From: Acanthamoeba castellanii str. Neff | Taxonomy: Eukaryota; Discosea; Longamoebia; Acanthamoebidae | DNA length: 19,025 bases | Assembly: GCF_000313135.1 (NCBI RefSeq) | Contig: NW_004457380.1 | Location: 458,989 to 478,013 of the forward strand | Reading direction: 5' to 3' | Shown here: piece after piece, positions 1-10,176 of the stretch | Numbering within the stretch: the stretch's first letter is position 1 | How the letters are laid out: every line of letters begins with the position of its first letter | The notes under the pieces: model-generated | What the model saw: the letters and a program-made list of their open reading frames with translations, nothing else | What the model was told of the DNA's origin: nothing | The model's database searches: none | Made by a program: the position numbers and the translations under genes

Positions 1-136
1 TCGGGGGGGGGGGTGATAGACGGAAGGGAGACCCGGAGGAAGGAACAGGCGAAACGACGAGGAGGAGGAGGAGGAGAAGGAGGAGGGAAGAAGGGCGGGA
101 GTGGGAGTGGGAGTGAGGAGGTGTTGAGGGGCGTAC
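1..136 (-). other. Intron (partial) of the PTB-like gene
   Basis: The sense (minus) strand has a GTACGCC donor directly after the exon ending at 137. What follows is strongly pyrimidine-rich sense sequence (CCTCCTCC and CTTCTCC blocks) ending in a long C run at the window edge. No convincing exon is seen in these bases, so the next exon is assumed to lie outside the window. Confidence 0.6.
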
Positions 137-1783
137 CTGGCAGAGGCCGAGTTGTGCTTGACGGTGAGCTGTGTGAGGTGCGAGTACTGGATGAAGAGGG
201 TGATGGACATGATGGGGTCGGTGCCCACGTAGACGGTCTTCCCGTTGAGGTACTGCGACGCCGTCTGCGCGGAGGCGGGGCTCGAAAACTGCACCAGCGT
301 CTGCAGGCGCGAGTCTCGCCTGGACTCCTCTGTTTGCGATAGATAGGGGGGGGGAAGGGGGCGTCCATGATGCAACAGGTGAGGAGGGCGAAACACATTA
401 CTTGAAAATAAAATAAAATAAGGGAGGGCGGGAAGGAGGGAGAGAGGGCGCACCGGCGTACTCCTGGGACTGCCGGTTCATGACGACGATCTTCTCGATG
501 AAGCCGTAGGAGGAGAAGATCTGCCACACAATGTCGGCGGTGATCGGGATGACGGGCTCCTGCTCGGTCTGGAGCGTGACCAGCAGGATGCGGTTGGGTC
601 CCGCGGCCGACGCGGTGAGCTGCTGATGGCGCGAGAAGCGCATGTAGACCTTGCGCCCGCGGATGTTGGGCTGGGTGCTGGCGGCAGGAAGAAAGAAAGA
701 AAGAAAGACGAGGAGGAGGAGGAGGAGGAGGCGCGAGCGTCAGTTGGAAGTTTCCCGCAGCCCAGTTTGTTGTTTGCAACTGTTTCAATGGCTGTTGCAG
801 ATAAATAAATAAATAAAGTACATAGAAATCGCACAGAGCATGGAGGAGGGTTACCTGAGGTAAAAGTTGCTCATGGAAATGGCCGCCGCTATGTCAGCGA
901 ACTCGAGGAGGGCCTGGTTCTTGGACGTCAGCATCACCACCTTCTCCACCGTGCCGAAGGGCGCCGCCAACTCCATGATGTCCTCCTGCGCGCCGTTCGC
1001 CATCCAACACAAGACCACTGCAATTAGGCACCGCGATGACACGACGCGACACGACGCAGCTGGACGCGGGGGAGAGTTGGGGGGGGGGGAGACACACCTG
1101 AGTGAGCTCGGAGGTGACATTCCTGAAGTGGAGCACCTTCGAGGGAGGATCGGGCGAGTGGCTGTCGGGAATGGGGGCCGACGGAACGGCAGGAGCAGCA
1201 GCGGCCGGTGGTGCGGCGGCAGCTGACCCAGCGGCAGCAGCGGCCGCATAGCCGCTGGCACCGTACCCGCCATAGGCCATCGATGGGTCGTAGTGGCCGG
1301 CATAGGCGGCGTAGGCCTGCGGGTCGTAGCCACCCGTTGAATAGTCAACGGCAGCCGAGGCCGACCCATAGCCCGAGTAGTCACCCTGTCCTGCGTAGCC
1401 CTGCTGCTGCTGCTGCTCGCCAGCGGCGTGGCCACTGTCATCCGAGGCCGCAGGTGCGGCCTCAGTTGCAGCCTCAGTTGCAGCGGCATCGCTGGCCACC
1501 TCGGTAGGGGTCGACGCATCCTCTGCAGCGGTTCATACGTTTAGACGGTTCCATCACACAAATTAAGGCGGAAGAACGGTTCATGCAGGGGTTTACCAGC
1601 ATCTTTTTCTGTTCGGCTTCGCTTTGCTTGAGGGGCTGTGGATTCTTCGGCTTCTTCATGATGAGCGGTAGAGGCGGGTCGCTCATCCTCTTGGGCAGCG
1701 CTTTCGCCAGTCGGGGTCTGTTCAACCTCAGGCTGGGCTGCCTCAGTTTCGTCGTGTGCACGCTTGGTTCCTGATGCTTGCAT
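137..1783 (-). CDS. PTB/hnRNP-L-like RNA-binding protein, C-terminus beyond the left edge
   Basis: Reconstructed exons on the minus strand are 1783-1597, 1522-1098, 985-855, 677-454 and 329-137. All junctions keep phase and give 386 codons plus 2 nt. The first ~185 residues are low complexity: a KRAH/AKRSR basic patch suited to a nuclear signal, then Gln, Ala and Gly-Tyr-rich stretches. RRM1 starts at KVLHFRNVTSELTQ and runs through FGTVEKVVML and KNQALLEF, the PTB-type RNP variants. It is followed by the GRKVYMRFSRHQQLT extension. RRM2 starts at NRILLVTL and runs through FSSYGFIEKIVVMNRQ, TLVQFSSPASAQ and the LTVKHNSASAR tail. This pattern is typical of the PTB/hnRNP L/ROD1 family, which binds pyrimidine-rich RNA in splicing and mRNA stability. 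Further RRMs probably lie outside the window. The family call is firm; the PTB versus hnRNP L subtype is not settled. Confidence 0.88.
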
Positions 1784-2244
1784 AAGGATGTTTGTTGGCC
1801 TGATCTGATTCTATATCAATAGCGGCAATCCTGATGCACGGCAAATGCGCGGGTTGCTGCCGGTTTTTTTCTGCCTCGCGAAAAACAGTTTCGGAAGAAT
1901 TCGACGCTCGCACATTGCCCAAATGCCAGAACCCCTTGCGGACCTGGAACAGTAAGAGAGCATCAAGAAGAAGTTGCTCCTCGACTTGCATCTCGCGCTC
2001 CCACCCACCCTCTTCTCTGCTGCTGCTGCCGTGGCACCTACTAAGTCGCAGTCTGCTCTGCACGAGTCGGGCTTTGAGCGCGAGCAGGTATTCCCCCCCC
2101 CAGTATTGTAATCTCCGCTTCTTGCTGCAAAGGGAGCACAGCAGCTTCTCTTCCCTGCGGCCTGCAACTCACGCGCCCTTCTTCCTTGGCCTCGCGTACG
2201 TGGCCCGTGTGCTGCTGCTGCTGCTGCACGAAGAGCAGAGAAGC
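1784..2244. promoter_or_regulatory. Divergent intergenic region between the PTB-like and Rab-like genes
   Basis: No recognisable protein domain is found here. It separates two start codons that point away from each other, so it should hold both promoters. A weak A/T patch (TATATCAATA, about 1812-1821) could serve the minus-strand gene. On the plus strand, 2046-2087 reads as a short protein-like stretch (SQSALHESGFEREQ) followed by a GTATTC donor. A CAG acceptor at 2236-2238 would join it in frame (RS then ATG at 2245), so a 5' exon or 5'UTR intron of the GTPase gene is possible. No upstream ATG was found that keeps phase with it. Confidence 0.4.
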
Positions 2245-5200
2245 ATGTTCAACTTCCTGAGCGGCCTCTTTTCCAAGGACGAGCAGCAGCTCAGCGCCAA
2301 GGCCAAGCGGCCGCCGCACCAGTGCGCACGCCTTGCTTTCTTCTCCCGTCCTCACTTCTTCGTGGGTGGTGTGCGCAGTGGGTCTGCCTACTCACCCGTG
2401 GTCTTGCTTTGCACTTCATCGCTGGTGCTTCGTGTGTGTCGTGTGTGTGTGGTGACGCGCAGTGCGTTGCCTCGACCCCTCGCCAGCAATCGCAATCCGG
2501 GCTTGCACAGCGGCGCTGGGCCGCCTGGCATCGATGTCGACGTCGAGGAGGGCGTGCCCAACGTTGAACTCAAAATCGTGGTGCGCGCGCTTAACGCAAC
2601 CTCTCCCACGCCACCACCGGCCCAGCTCCCATCGCTGGGCCGAAACCACCAGGCATGCAAGCCTATGCGTGTGCATGTGTATGTTTGCCTCTCCCTCTCA
2701 CGTGCGTGCGTGCGTGCGTGCATGCGCCGGCGGTGGCGGGTCTTTCTCGCGCCATGCGTGGTGGTCGTGCGGGGAGGGGGGCAGATGGTGGGGGGCAGGG
2801 GCGTGGGCAAGACGTCCATCATCCGGCGCTACACGCAGGACCTCTTCTCCAAGACCTACGTCCCGACCATCGGTGCGCACCCAGCAGCGGCGGCGGCGGC
2901 GGCTAGTCGTGTCGTGTGGTGGCGGCGGTGGTGGCTGGTGGGCACGTCTTCACATCAGCGGCTGTGGGGGGGGGTGACTCATTGGTTGGCGTGTGCGAGA
3001 GCTCACACACCACCCCGCCATCCATGCCGGCGTATATATGTTTCTATATACGCAAAGGAGTGGACCTGCTGTCGGTGGAGATCGAGCAGTCCCTGTACCG
3101 GGACCTGGGACCCGTGGTGCTCCTCCACTTCTACGACGTGGCCCACGCCGAGGTCGTGACCCAACATTGCTTGCAAGCCCCCTCCCCTCCTTCCCACCAT
3201 CTCTGCTTCTGCTGTTGATGGGGGGGAGCTGACAGGAGCGGGCGGGCGGGCGGGCGGGCGGGCGCAGGTGGGCGGGGCCAACCTGCGTCGCCTGTTCGAG
3301 GAGGCGTCGGGCGTGGTGACGGTGTTCGACTGCTCCAAGCCGGCGAGGGACAACGCCCAGTCCCTGTCCGCCCTCGACGAGTGGTACAACGCCATGGCCG
3401 ACCACCTGCCCCCCCGAGGAGGAGGAGGAGCAGCAGCAGCAGGAGGAGGGCCTCCCCGCGATGATCCTCCTGGGCAACAAGTGCGACTCGGGCTCGTCCG
3501 CCATCAGCCCCCAGAGCCTCGATGTGGTACGTACGCCCGCCCGTCACCATATGCCGAGGGCCTGTTGAACGAGTCCCCTCGCACCTGACGCTGCTGCTGC
3601 TGCTGCTGCTGCTGCTGAGTGGGGGCGGGGGGCGGCAACAACGTAGTATGCGCAGCGGTGCGGCTACCGGCGATGGCGGTTGATCAGCGCCAAGAACGGT
3701 ACGCGCGCTCCGCCTACCCGCCTGCTCGCCATCTGCCGTACCACGCGTCGTTGGTCGTTGGTCGCGTCGCGTCGCGTCGTGGTCTACGTGATACGTAATG
3801 AGGATGTCACACACACACATATATATATAATACATGCAGGGGCTTCGGTGCATGAGGCCATCGATGCGCTGGTGCGCGACCTCCTCAGGGGGATCCACCA
3901 GAGAGAGCAGGAGAGCAGGAACCGGGCGGCGAGCAAGCTCGTCGTCCCGGCCGGGAGGAAGACGTGTGAGGTCGACCGGGAGGCCGACTGCGCCTCCGAT
4001 TCCGGCAGCGGCGCGCGGAGCCGAGAGTCGACCGCGGCCATTTCGCGCGAAAATACCGTCATCGTCACCACCCTCGCCACGACCACCCCTCCTGCTCGCA
4101 CTTACGTCGGCGGCGGCAATGACGAGCCCAAGGCATCAATGACCACGCCCGCTAGGCAGACTGCACAAGACCACGCGGCTGTGATGCCTGCCGCCGCTGT
4201 CGATGACGTCCCAGAGGGGGCCGCGAAGGAAGCGGAGGCCAAGCAACAGCGCGACGACCAGGTCAGGAAGAGCAGGATTGTCAAATACGAGCGCAAAATC
4301 GCCCAGATTCGAGTGCGTGCACCCACCCACCCCACCCACCCACCACACACGGCGCACACGGCGCACACGACGAACCTTTCGGTGTTGTTGCCGCTACCTC
4401 CCACCTGACGAGTTGTTGTTTGGTGGCGTGTGTGTGTGTGTGCAGGAGCTGGTGGAAGAGTTCTATCGGCAACTGCACGGTGACCTGCTGCAGCTCCGAG
4501 ACCTCTGGTACACACCCATACCCCCCCCCAATATCCCTCAGATCCCGCCTCGAGCCCCTTGAGAGGCGGCCGCCTGATCGCTGCTGTCGTCCTCGTCGTG
4601 GTGGCGGTGGTGCTTCGTCGTTGGTTGGGCTGGGGGGGGGACAGGCCGCGCGGGGACAAGCGAAGCGGAGACATGGAGCGGCTGTACGAGCAGGCCCGCA
4701 GCGAACACGCCGACCTCGTCCGACGCCTCCGCGCTCTCCCGTATGCTGCTCCCCCCCCCCCGCCAGCAGCTCCGCTCCCGCTCCTCCCAAATCAGTGCGC
4801 AAGCAGCGGGAGCAGCGCTACCCCCCCCGTGCAAAGAGGAGGGGCCACCGGAGGGGGGGGGTTTGGAGCCAACCGCAAGCGTGTATCGTGGTGTGTCGTG
4901 CTGTGTTGACGTCAAATTGTGTCGGTTGCCGTGTCGTCGGCCGTGTGGGCGGGGTGAACACAGGGCGACGTCGGAGGTGGCGGCCAACGCGTCGGCGCAG
5001 CTGTGCGCCTCGGCCGACCTGAAGAAGATCCACATCGCGGCATCGGAGCAGGTGACCAAGTGGCAGAAGCTCATGCACCACCTGGACACGGAGATCGCCC
5101 TCTCCTCGCGCCTCACCCTCCGGCGCTCCCTCGCCACCCACCTCACTGCCTCGACCCCCTCCCTCCTTTCCTCGCCCCTCCTCTCCTTCTCGGCCACCAC

Positions 5201-6232
5201 CTCCACCTCCACCTCCGCCGCCACCTCCTACTCGGCCTCCTCATCGCCTCCACCTCCTTCGTCCTCCACACGCCGGTCACAGTCCAGCGAGCCACCGATG
5301 GGCTGCCCGCCTACGGCCCTGCCCGCCTACGCCACCACTTCGTCGTCGTCCATGTCGTCATCGTCGTCGCTTTCCGGGTCGGGGGGCCGGGTGGTGCCGG
5401 CCTACTCGTCGTTTCCGTCGTCGTCGTCCACGTCGCCCTACTCGTCCCCGCCCTCCTACATCGACACGCTCGCGCCGCACCACCAGTACCCGCGACAGCA
5501 CCCGCTCCTGTCCTCCTCCCTGACCTCGTCCTCCTACTCCTCGTTCTCCTCGCCCTCCTACTCCTCCTCCTCCTCCTCGTCGTCGTCGTCGTCGTCTACG
5601 TCTACGCACTACTACCGCAACACGCCGCTCTCGTCGTCGTCCTCGCAGCTCTCCCTGCGCCACTTCTCCACAACCTACATGAGCGGCGAGGTGGCCGATG
5701 AGGACAAGATCAGCGCCAAGCTCTCCTCCCTCGCCTCGTACCCCTACCCTTACCCCCCTCCCAGTCGCCTATGCTGCTGCTCGCTTCGGCTGCTGCTGCT
5801 GCTGCTCGCTTCTGGCCGGTCCTTGGTCAGCTGCTGATACTGGTGAGCCCCCCAAACCATCGGTGGCGGTGGCTGGTGGTGCGCCATGGTGGCAGGTTCG
5901 AGGCGCGGCCACGTTCGTCGCGGCGGCGGCGAAAAGGCTTCGGGTTCCGCAACGCCGGCAAAAGCGTACCTCTCTCTCTCTCTTTGTGGCTTTTTATTTT
6001 GTAGGAATGGCATCCCCCTCCCCCAAAAGCGACTCACGTGTGTTTCCTCCTCCTCCTCCTCCTCGTTGTTGTTGTTGTTGTTGTTGGTGCCCGCCACCGC
6101 CACCGCGCGTATGTTTAGCAGGAGTTCGATGGGTGTTCGTCGGGAGAGGTTACGCCGCTGTCGTCCCTCACGGCGTCGTTCAACTCGTCTCCCCTCTCGT
6201 CCCAGGCGGTGTCCGACGACGAGGGCGACTCC

Positions 6233-6266
<34 letters not shown>

Positions 6267-6700
6267 CAACAACAACAACAACAACAACAACAACGACGAC
6301 GACGACGACGACGGGTTCCTCATGGGCGGGGCGGCCGACGACCTGGCCAGCAGCGGCGAGACCACGCGTGTGAGCAACAGCAGCAGCCGGAAGGACAAGG
6401 TGGCCACCGCCCCGCACCAGGTGGCGCACACGCAGGGAGGACCGGACAAGACCAGGCGCGACGATCTCGCCGCGTCCGGTGCATCCCGCACCCCCTGCTC
6501 GTCGCCTGCCCCACGCCGGTACCAGCGCCCACCACCCACGTAGCATTTATCTCTCACTCGTCACTCACGCGTCGCTTTTCTTGTTGTTGTTCTTGTTGTT
6601 GTTGTTGTTGTTCTCGTTCTTCTCTTCTTCTTCTTCTTCTCGCAGGGCAGTGTCGTCGTCCTCGCTCCTGGACCTGTCACCCTCCGTAGGGATGGGCTGA
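2245..6700 (+). CDS. Atypical Rab32-like GTPase with coiled-coil and Ser-rich tail; frame broken twice
   Basis: Exons are 2245-2321, 2487-2580, 2785-2872, 3058-3152, 3268-3526, 3647-3698, 3840-4312, 4446-4507, 4645-4740, 4964 to about 5760-5825, 6122-6478 and 6651-6700. Residues 58-68 hold the G1 loop (GGRGVGKTS). Next come SIIRRYTQDLFSKTYVPTIGVD as switch I, then G4 (GNKCD) and G5 (SAKNG). The RY..LFS..Y..TIGVD signature and the GYRRWRLISAKN stretch recall Rab32/Rab38/Rab7. The G3 position reads D113-V-A-H-A-E instead of DxAGQE, so the catalytic Gln and its Gly are missing. The GTPase is followed by a ~130-aa linker, a charged helical region (KYERKIAQIRELVEEF onward) and a very Ser-rich tail with poly-Asn/Asp. 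No C-terminal prenylation Cys is seen. Frame breaks lie at the C7 run 3409-3415 and at about 6266 in an AAC repeat. The donor before 6122 is uncertain; TTG|GTCAGC at 5826 keeps phase. An active gene with sequence errors, or a decaying one, are both possible. Confidence 0.72.
3236..3267 (+). repeat. (GGGC)n run forming the 3' end of an intron
   Basis: Seven GGGC units abut the GCGCAG acceptor at 3267 of the GTPase gene, with no pyrimidine tract between. The downstream exon (VGGANLRRLFEEASGVVTVFD) is certain, so this G-rich acceptor is well supported. Confidence 0.7.
3409..3415 (+). other. Probable +1 frameshift in a C homopolymer
   Basis: Seven C's follow CAC CTG. The upstream frame carries the GTPase fold to LDEWYNAMADHLPP. 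The downstream fold (EEEEEQQQQEEGLPAMILLGNKCD) resumes only if there are six C's. The exon 3268-3526 is 259 nt long, and 258 nt is what both flanking phase-0 junctions require. Read literally, the frame ends at a TGA near 3853, inside the exon that follows G5. Confidence 0.75.
3590..3616 (+). repeat. Intronic (CTG)n microsatellite
   Basis: About nine CTG units lie in the intron between the G4 and G5 exons of the GTPase gene. It is non-coding in the model given. Confidence 0.7.
6233..6313 (+). repeat. Coding AAC/ACG trinucleotide repeat with a frame break
   Basis: A run of AAC is interrupted at 6265-6267 by AACACAAC, one A short of the period, and then passes into a GAC/ACG run. Before the break the frame reads EFDGCSSGEV to DDEGDS plus poly-Asn. 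After it, a different frame reads poly-Asn, poly-Asp, then GFLMGGAADDLASSGETTR. Without the missing base the upstream frame stops at TGA 6371-6373. Confidence 0.75.
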
Positions 6701-6753
6701 GCGCGCACCACCGCGTGGCAAAATTTTGCTCGACAGCAGCGTTGTCACCAATA

Positions 6754-6759
6754 TTTATT
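6754..6759 (-). terminator. Possible polyadenylation signal, minus strand
   Basis: AATAAA on the minus strand lies about 75 nt downstream of the TGA at 6833-6835. It fits the 3' end of the candidate minus-strand exon, in a convergent arrangement with the GTPase gene. Confidence 0.35.
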
Positions 6760-6832
6760 TGCGGGGTGGGGTTTGATCTCCACTCCGCATACCTACTATT
6801 TATATTGTTTGTTTGTTATTCGTTGTTTGCTC

Positions 6833-7021
6833 TCACAGCTCGACGGATGGCTTGCTCTTGAACTTGCGGGCGGAGCGGTCGCTGGAGCGATAGGTGAAGT
6901 TGTTGCCGTAGAGGGTCACCACTTGGCTCGACACCACAAACGTGAAGACGTTGTTGGCCTTCGGCACAACAGCACACACGTAGCCGCGATATTGAACGCA
7001 CGCGAAGAAAAGGAGCGTGAG
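6833..7021 (-). CDS. Candidate terminal exon of an unidentified minus-strand gene
   Basis: An open frame on the minus strand ends at TGA (6833-6835). It contains a hydrophobic stretch (VVLTLLFFACVQYRGYVC), then ANNVFTFVVSSQVVTLYGNN and FTYRSSDRSARKFKSKPSVEL. The composition is protein-like, with little simple repeat. There is no ATG in the frame, so it would be a 3' exon. The nearest acceptor is TTGTAAAG just upstream, which needs a phase-2 donor. Further upstream, a C-rich tract with CACCAG (about 7145) opens a segment that reads SNHFFALTPQNQLR in one frame, but its phase does not join cleanly. A sense AATAAA lies ~75 nt after the stop. No family is recognised, and this could still be non-coding. 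Confidence 0.35.
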   Translation of the reverse strand, partial: LTLLFFACVQYRGYVCAVVPKANNVFTFVVSSQVVTLYGNNFTYRSSDRSARKFKSKPSVEL

Positions 7022-7520
7022 CACCACGCTTTACAAGTGTGTGGTGTGTGCGGTTGTGCGTGTAAAAGTGAAAATGGGCGCAGGGACCACCTCGCAGCTG
7101 GTTCTGTGGCGTGAGAGCAAAGAAGTGGTTGGACCCACCAGACTTCTGGTGGGGGGGGGGTCGATCAACAGGTAAGGCTCAGCCCTGACACCCGCGACAC
7201 AACAACAACAACAGCAATAACCACACGTGTGTCCGATAAGCGGGGATTGCCGAAAAGCTCACAGCGGGAACGAACGTGGTTGGCTGAGCGACCGCCGTCT
7301 CCCCTTTCTTTCGCCTGCTTCCCCGTTACTTTTCGAGGCGGGGGGGGGCGGGAGCCACGCTCCACGAGCACAAACTTCTCAAGCAAGCAAAGTGAACCCA
7401 CCACCAGCAAGCCCTGAAGTCGTAGGAAGGGTAGTAGCAGAAGAGGTGCGCCTGCCGTGTGGCCTCGAGAGGCCGCGCGTGTCACTCACACACATGAAAA
7501 TGGGGTTGCCCGCGTAGCAG

Positions 7521-10073
7521 ATGGAAGGGACAGCAGCAGCTGTGCAAGACAAGTACGAGTACCTGCCAGGCTTCGGCAACCACTTCTGCTCAGAGGCGGT
7601 CAAGGGCACTCTCCCCAAGGTTCGTTCGTCTCCTACGCGCGGTGTTCCTGGTGTCGCCACCAGGAATTAGATTGTGGATTGGGGGGGGGTTGTTGGTCGC
7701 TGAGGGTGGCTGTGCTGCGGTGCGCATCCAGGGCCAAAACACGCCGCAGCAGTGCCCCAAGGGGCTCTATGCCGAGCAGCTTTCCGGCACCGCCTTCACC
7801 ATGCCCCGCAAACGCAACCAAAGGAGGTGTGTCCCCTGCCCCTCCCACTCAATTCCCCAGCGCAGGTGTTTTTCGCTGCCTGTCGGTACCGGGACGGGAA
7901 CAGAGGGGGCACGTGCTAACCGTGCGTGTCTCTGCGGCGGTGGCTGTGCTGTGATTGGTATCAAAAGCTGGCTCTATCGCATCCGCCCGTCGGTGGGCCA
8001 CAATCCGTTCAAGAAGCTGGCCCACAAGTACATGCAGAACAACTTTGCCGACCTCTCCTTCGACCCCAACCAGCTGAGGTGGAAGCCCTTCCCCTTCCCG
8101 GCCGACGGTAGCCCACCCTTTTGCCTGCCCGCTTCCGTCACTCCTCCCCGAGGCCATCGCGCTGCGATGCCTGTGGACGCCTGCGGGCACTCTCCACTCT
8201 CCACCCTCCACCACTCACCCCATCCCTCTTCATCATATGTGCGCAGACGAGAAGGTGGACTTTGTGATGGGCCTACGCACGCTCGCTGGGGCGGGCCACC
8301 CGTCCACGAGGACCGGCATGGGCATTTACATCTACACGGCCAATGCCGACATGCTCGACACCGCTTTCTACAACAGCGACGGCGATTTTCTCATCGGTAC
8401 AGGCCGCCACCTCTCCTGAGCACTCTTGCTCACGCCAATGAGCTGGCACCCGGATGATGATGATGACGACGACGACGACGACGACGCCATTCTCTTTTCT
8501 CGGCTTGCTCTGCCGCGTGGCCTGACTGGTTCCCTCGACAACCAGTGCCGCAGCAGGGTACGCTGGACATCCAGACTGAATTCGGATACCTCGAAGTCAA
8601 GTCGGGCGAGATCGCGGTCATCCAGAGGGTACCTACCCTGCCGCACATGGGGCACCGAGCAGTGGGTGGATCGATTCCATTCAGTGTCGACTTATCTGGC
8701 TTCGCGCGGCGATCGTGTGTGGTGTGTGTGTGTGTAGGGCATCAGGTTCCGCGTGGCGTTGCCGGACGGGCCTTCGCGTGGCTACATCGCCGAGGTCTTT
8801 GATGGACACTTTGAGATCCCCGACCTCGGCCCCATCGGTGATTCCTTGCTTCCCCGCCATTGCCCCTTCCCGCGCTGGCCCACTCACACACTGGCATACG
8901 CCGACACGCGCGCACTGCAGGCGCCAACGGCTTGGCCAACCCCCGGGACTTCCTTACCCCCGTGGCCGCCTACGAGGACAAGGACGATTGCGAGTACACC
9001 ATCGTCAACAAATTCAATGGCGCCCTTTGGACCTGCACCCAGGTGAGCGCCCTTTTCATCAGCCACTTGGCAGGCTTGCCGTGTGTTTGCCCGCGTTAGC
9101 ACGCACGCACGCACGCACCACCTGCATGACACACCTCCCACCCTTCAGACTCGCTCCCCGTTCGATGTGGTGGCATGGCATGGCAACTACGCCCCGTACA
9201 AATACGATCTGGCCCTCTTCAACGCCATAAACACCGTCACGTTCGACCACATCGTACGCATTCCCAACGCGCACGCCCTTGCACGCCTGGGTAGCCAACA
9301 GGGCAGCCCGATTGAGACGGGTGAGGGAAGTGAGGCTGACATGCCTCGGTTTTCCCGCGCCGCAGGATCCGTCCATCTTCACGGTGTTGACCTGCCAGAC
9401 CAACACGCCGGGCGTGGCGGCGTGCGACTTTGTGATCTTCCCGCCGCGTTGGGCCGTCGCGGAGAACACCTTCAGGCCGCCCTACTACCACCGCAACTGC
9501 ATGTCCGAGTTCATGGGCCTCATCAGGTACACAGACCGGGGGGCAACCCGGGACACTGCGGACCCTGCGCGTCTTTCCTTTTGCCCCGCTGCTGCTGACG
9601 AGATCCATGGGCGGCACGTTGTGGGGGGGGGCAGGGGCATGTACGAGGCCAAGCAAGAGGGCTTCCTTCCGGGCGGTGCTTCTCTACACAGCTGCATGAG
9701 CGCTCACGGCCCCGACAGGACCACATTTGAGAAAGCTTCCACGTACGTGCGCACGCCTCTTTCCTCCCCTGCCCTTTGCTTTGCTTTGCTTGAGCAGCTG
9801 CGTAGGCCCCCACTAGAGAAATTCTCACGCGCGTTCCCCTGCGCGGTACCGGTTGCGCGTGTCGTGCGCCTGCTGACGTTCTGTTCACGGATGGTACGAC
9901 CCAGGGAGGAGCTGAAGCCGGTGCGCATTCCTGACACGACGTTGGCCTTCATGTTCGAGTCAACCTATCTCTTCTCCCTCACCGAGTTCGCCGAAGTTGC
10001 CGATAACCTGGACCAGAACTACTACAAGTGCTGGCAGCCGCTCGACAAGCACTTTGCCCCCGACCAGTCGTAG
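7521..10073 (+). CDS. hgd: Homogentisate 1,2-dioxygenase
   Basis: Cytosolic Fe(II) dioxygenase that opens the homogentisate ring to maleylacetoacetate in tyrosine/phenylalanine catabolism. Exons are 7521-7619, 7732-7826, 7968-8107, 8247-8396, 8546-8628, 8738-8837, 8921-9042, 9149-9253, 9366-9526, 9635-9742 and 9905-10073. All keep phase and give 443 aa; the human enzyme is 445. Family landmarks in order are [110 protein letters not shown] and DPSIFTVLT. Metal ligands are seen in [14 protein letters not shown] (His and Glu) and MSAHGPD (His). The start sits right after a TAGCAG, so a 5'UTR intron may end there. The gene looks intact and ordinary. Confidence 0.97.
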
Positions 10074-10099
10074 TTGGGCCGGCTTGGTGGTGTGCGCCA

Positions 10100-10105
10100 A
10101 ATAAA
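10100..10105 (+). terminator. Polyadenylation signal of hgd
   Basis: AATAAA lies 27 nt after the TAG stop at 10071-10073. The following gene's TATA box is only ~145 bp further on. Confidence 0.6.
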
Positions 10106-10176
10106 AAAGAGCCGTTGTGGGCAACGGACGGATTTTTTTTTGGGAGCGGCCGAAATGTTTACTCTAAATCCGAAAA

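Larger units (their letters stand above)
6701..7520. other. Intergenic region holding a probable small minus-strand gene end
   Basis: Between the GTPase stop and the homogentisate dioxygenase start, the only coding-like signal is the minus-strand exon at 6833-7021. On the plus strand, CAACAG|GTAAGG at 7166-7177 resembles a good donor. A TAGCAG acceptor ends exactly at 7520, next to the dioxygenase ATG, so a 5'UTR intron of that gene is possible. Short AAC and C/G runs make up much of the rest. Confidence 0.35.

Noticed and set aside
851..1519. 222-codon minus-strand frame rich in Arg, Pro and Leu
   Set aside because: It is an alternative frame of the PTB-like exons. The chosen frame gives recognisable RRM motifs and consistent phases.
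1924..1956. Short upstream frame MPEPLADLEQ with an embedded GTAAGA donor
   Set aside because: The donor phase does not connect to any acceptor that opens the GTPase frame, and as a uORF it has no other support.
1834..3159. Long 441-codon plus-strand open frame across the start of the GTPase gene
   Set aside because: It includes the first exon in frame but runs through the introns before and after it, and its Cys/Ser/Arg-rich composition outside the exons is not protein-like. Splice sites and the G1 motif give a better model.
3131..3898. 255-codon minus-strand open frame
   Set aside because: It is antisense to secure GTPase exons and made mostly of Ser, Arg, Pro and Leu repeats from GC-rich sequence. 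It is a shadow frame.
5003..5701. Plus-strand frame rich in Val/Leu resembling membrane segments
   Set aside because: It is the TCG/TCC Ser-repeat of the GTPase tail read in another frame. The hydrophobicity is a repeat artefact.
6233..6313. Regular short repeats considered as a CRISPR-like or satellite array
   Set aside because: It is a plain trinucleotide microsatellite in coding sequence, without spacers, in a eukaryotic gene.
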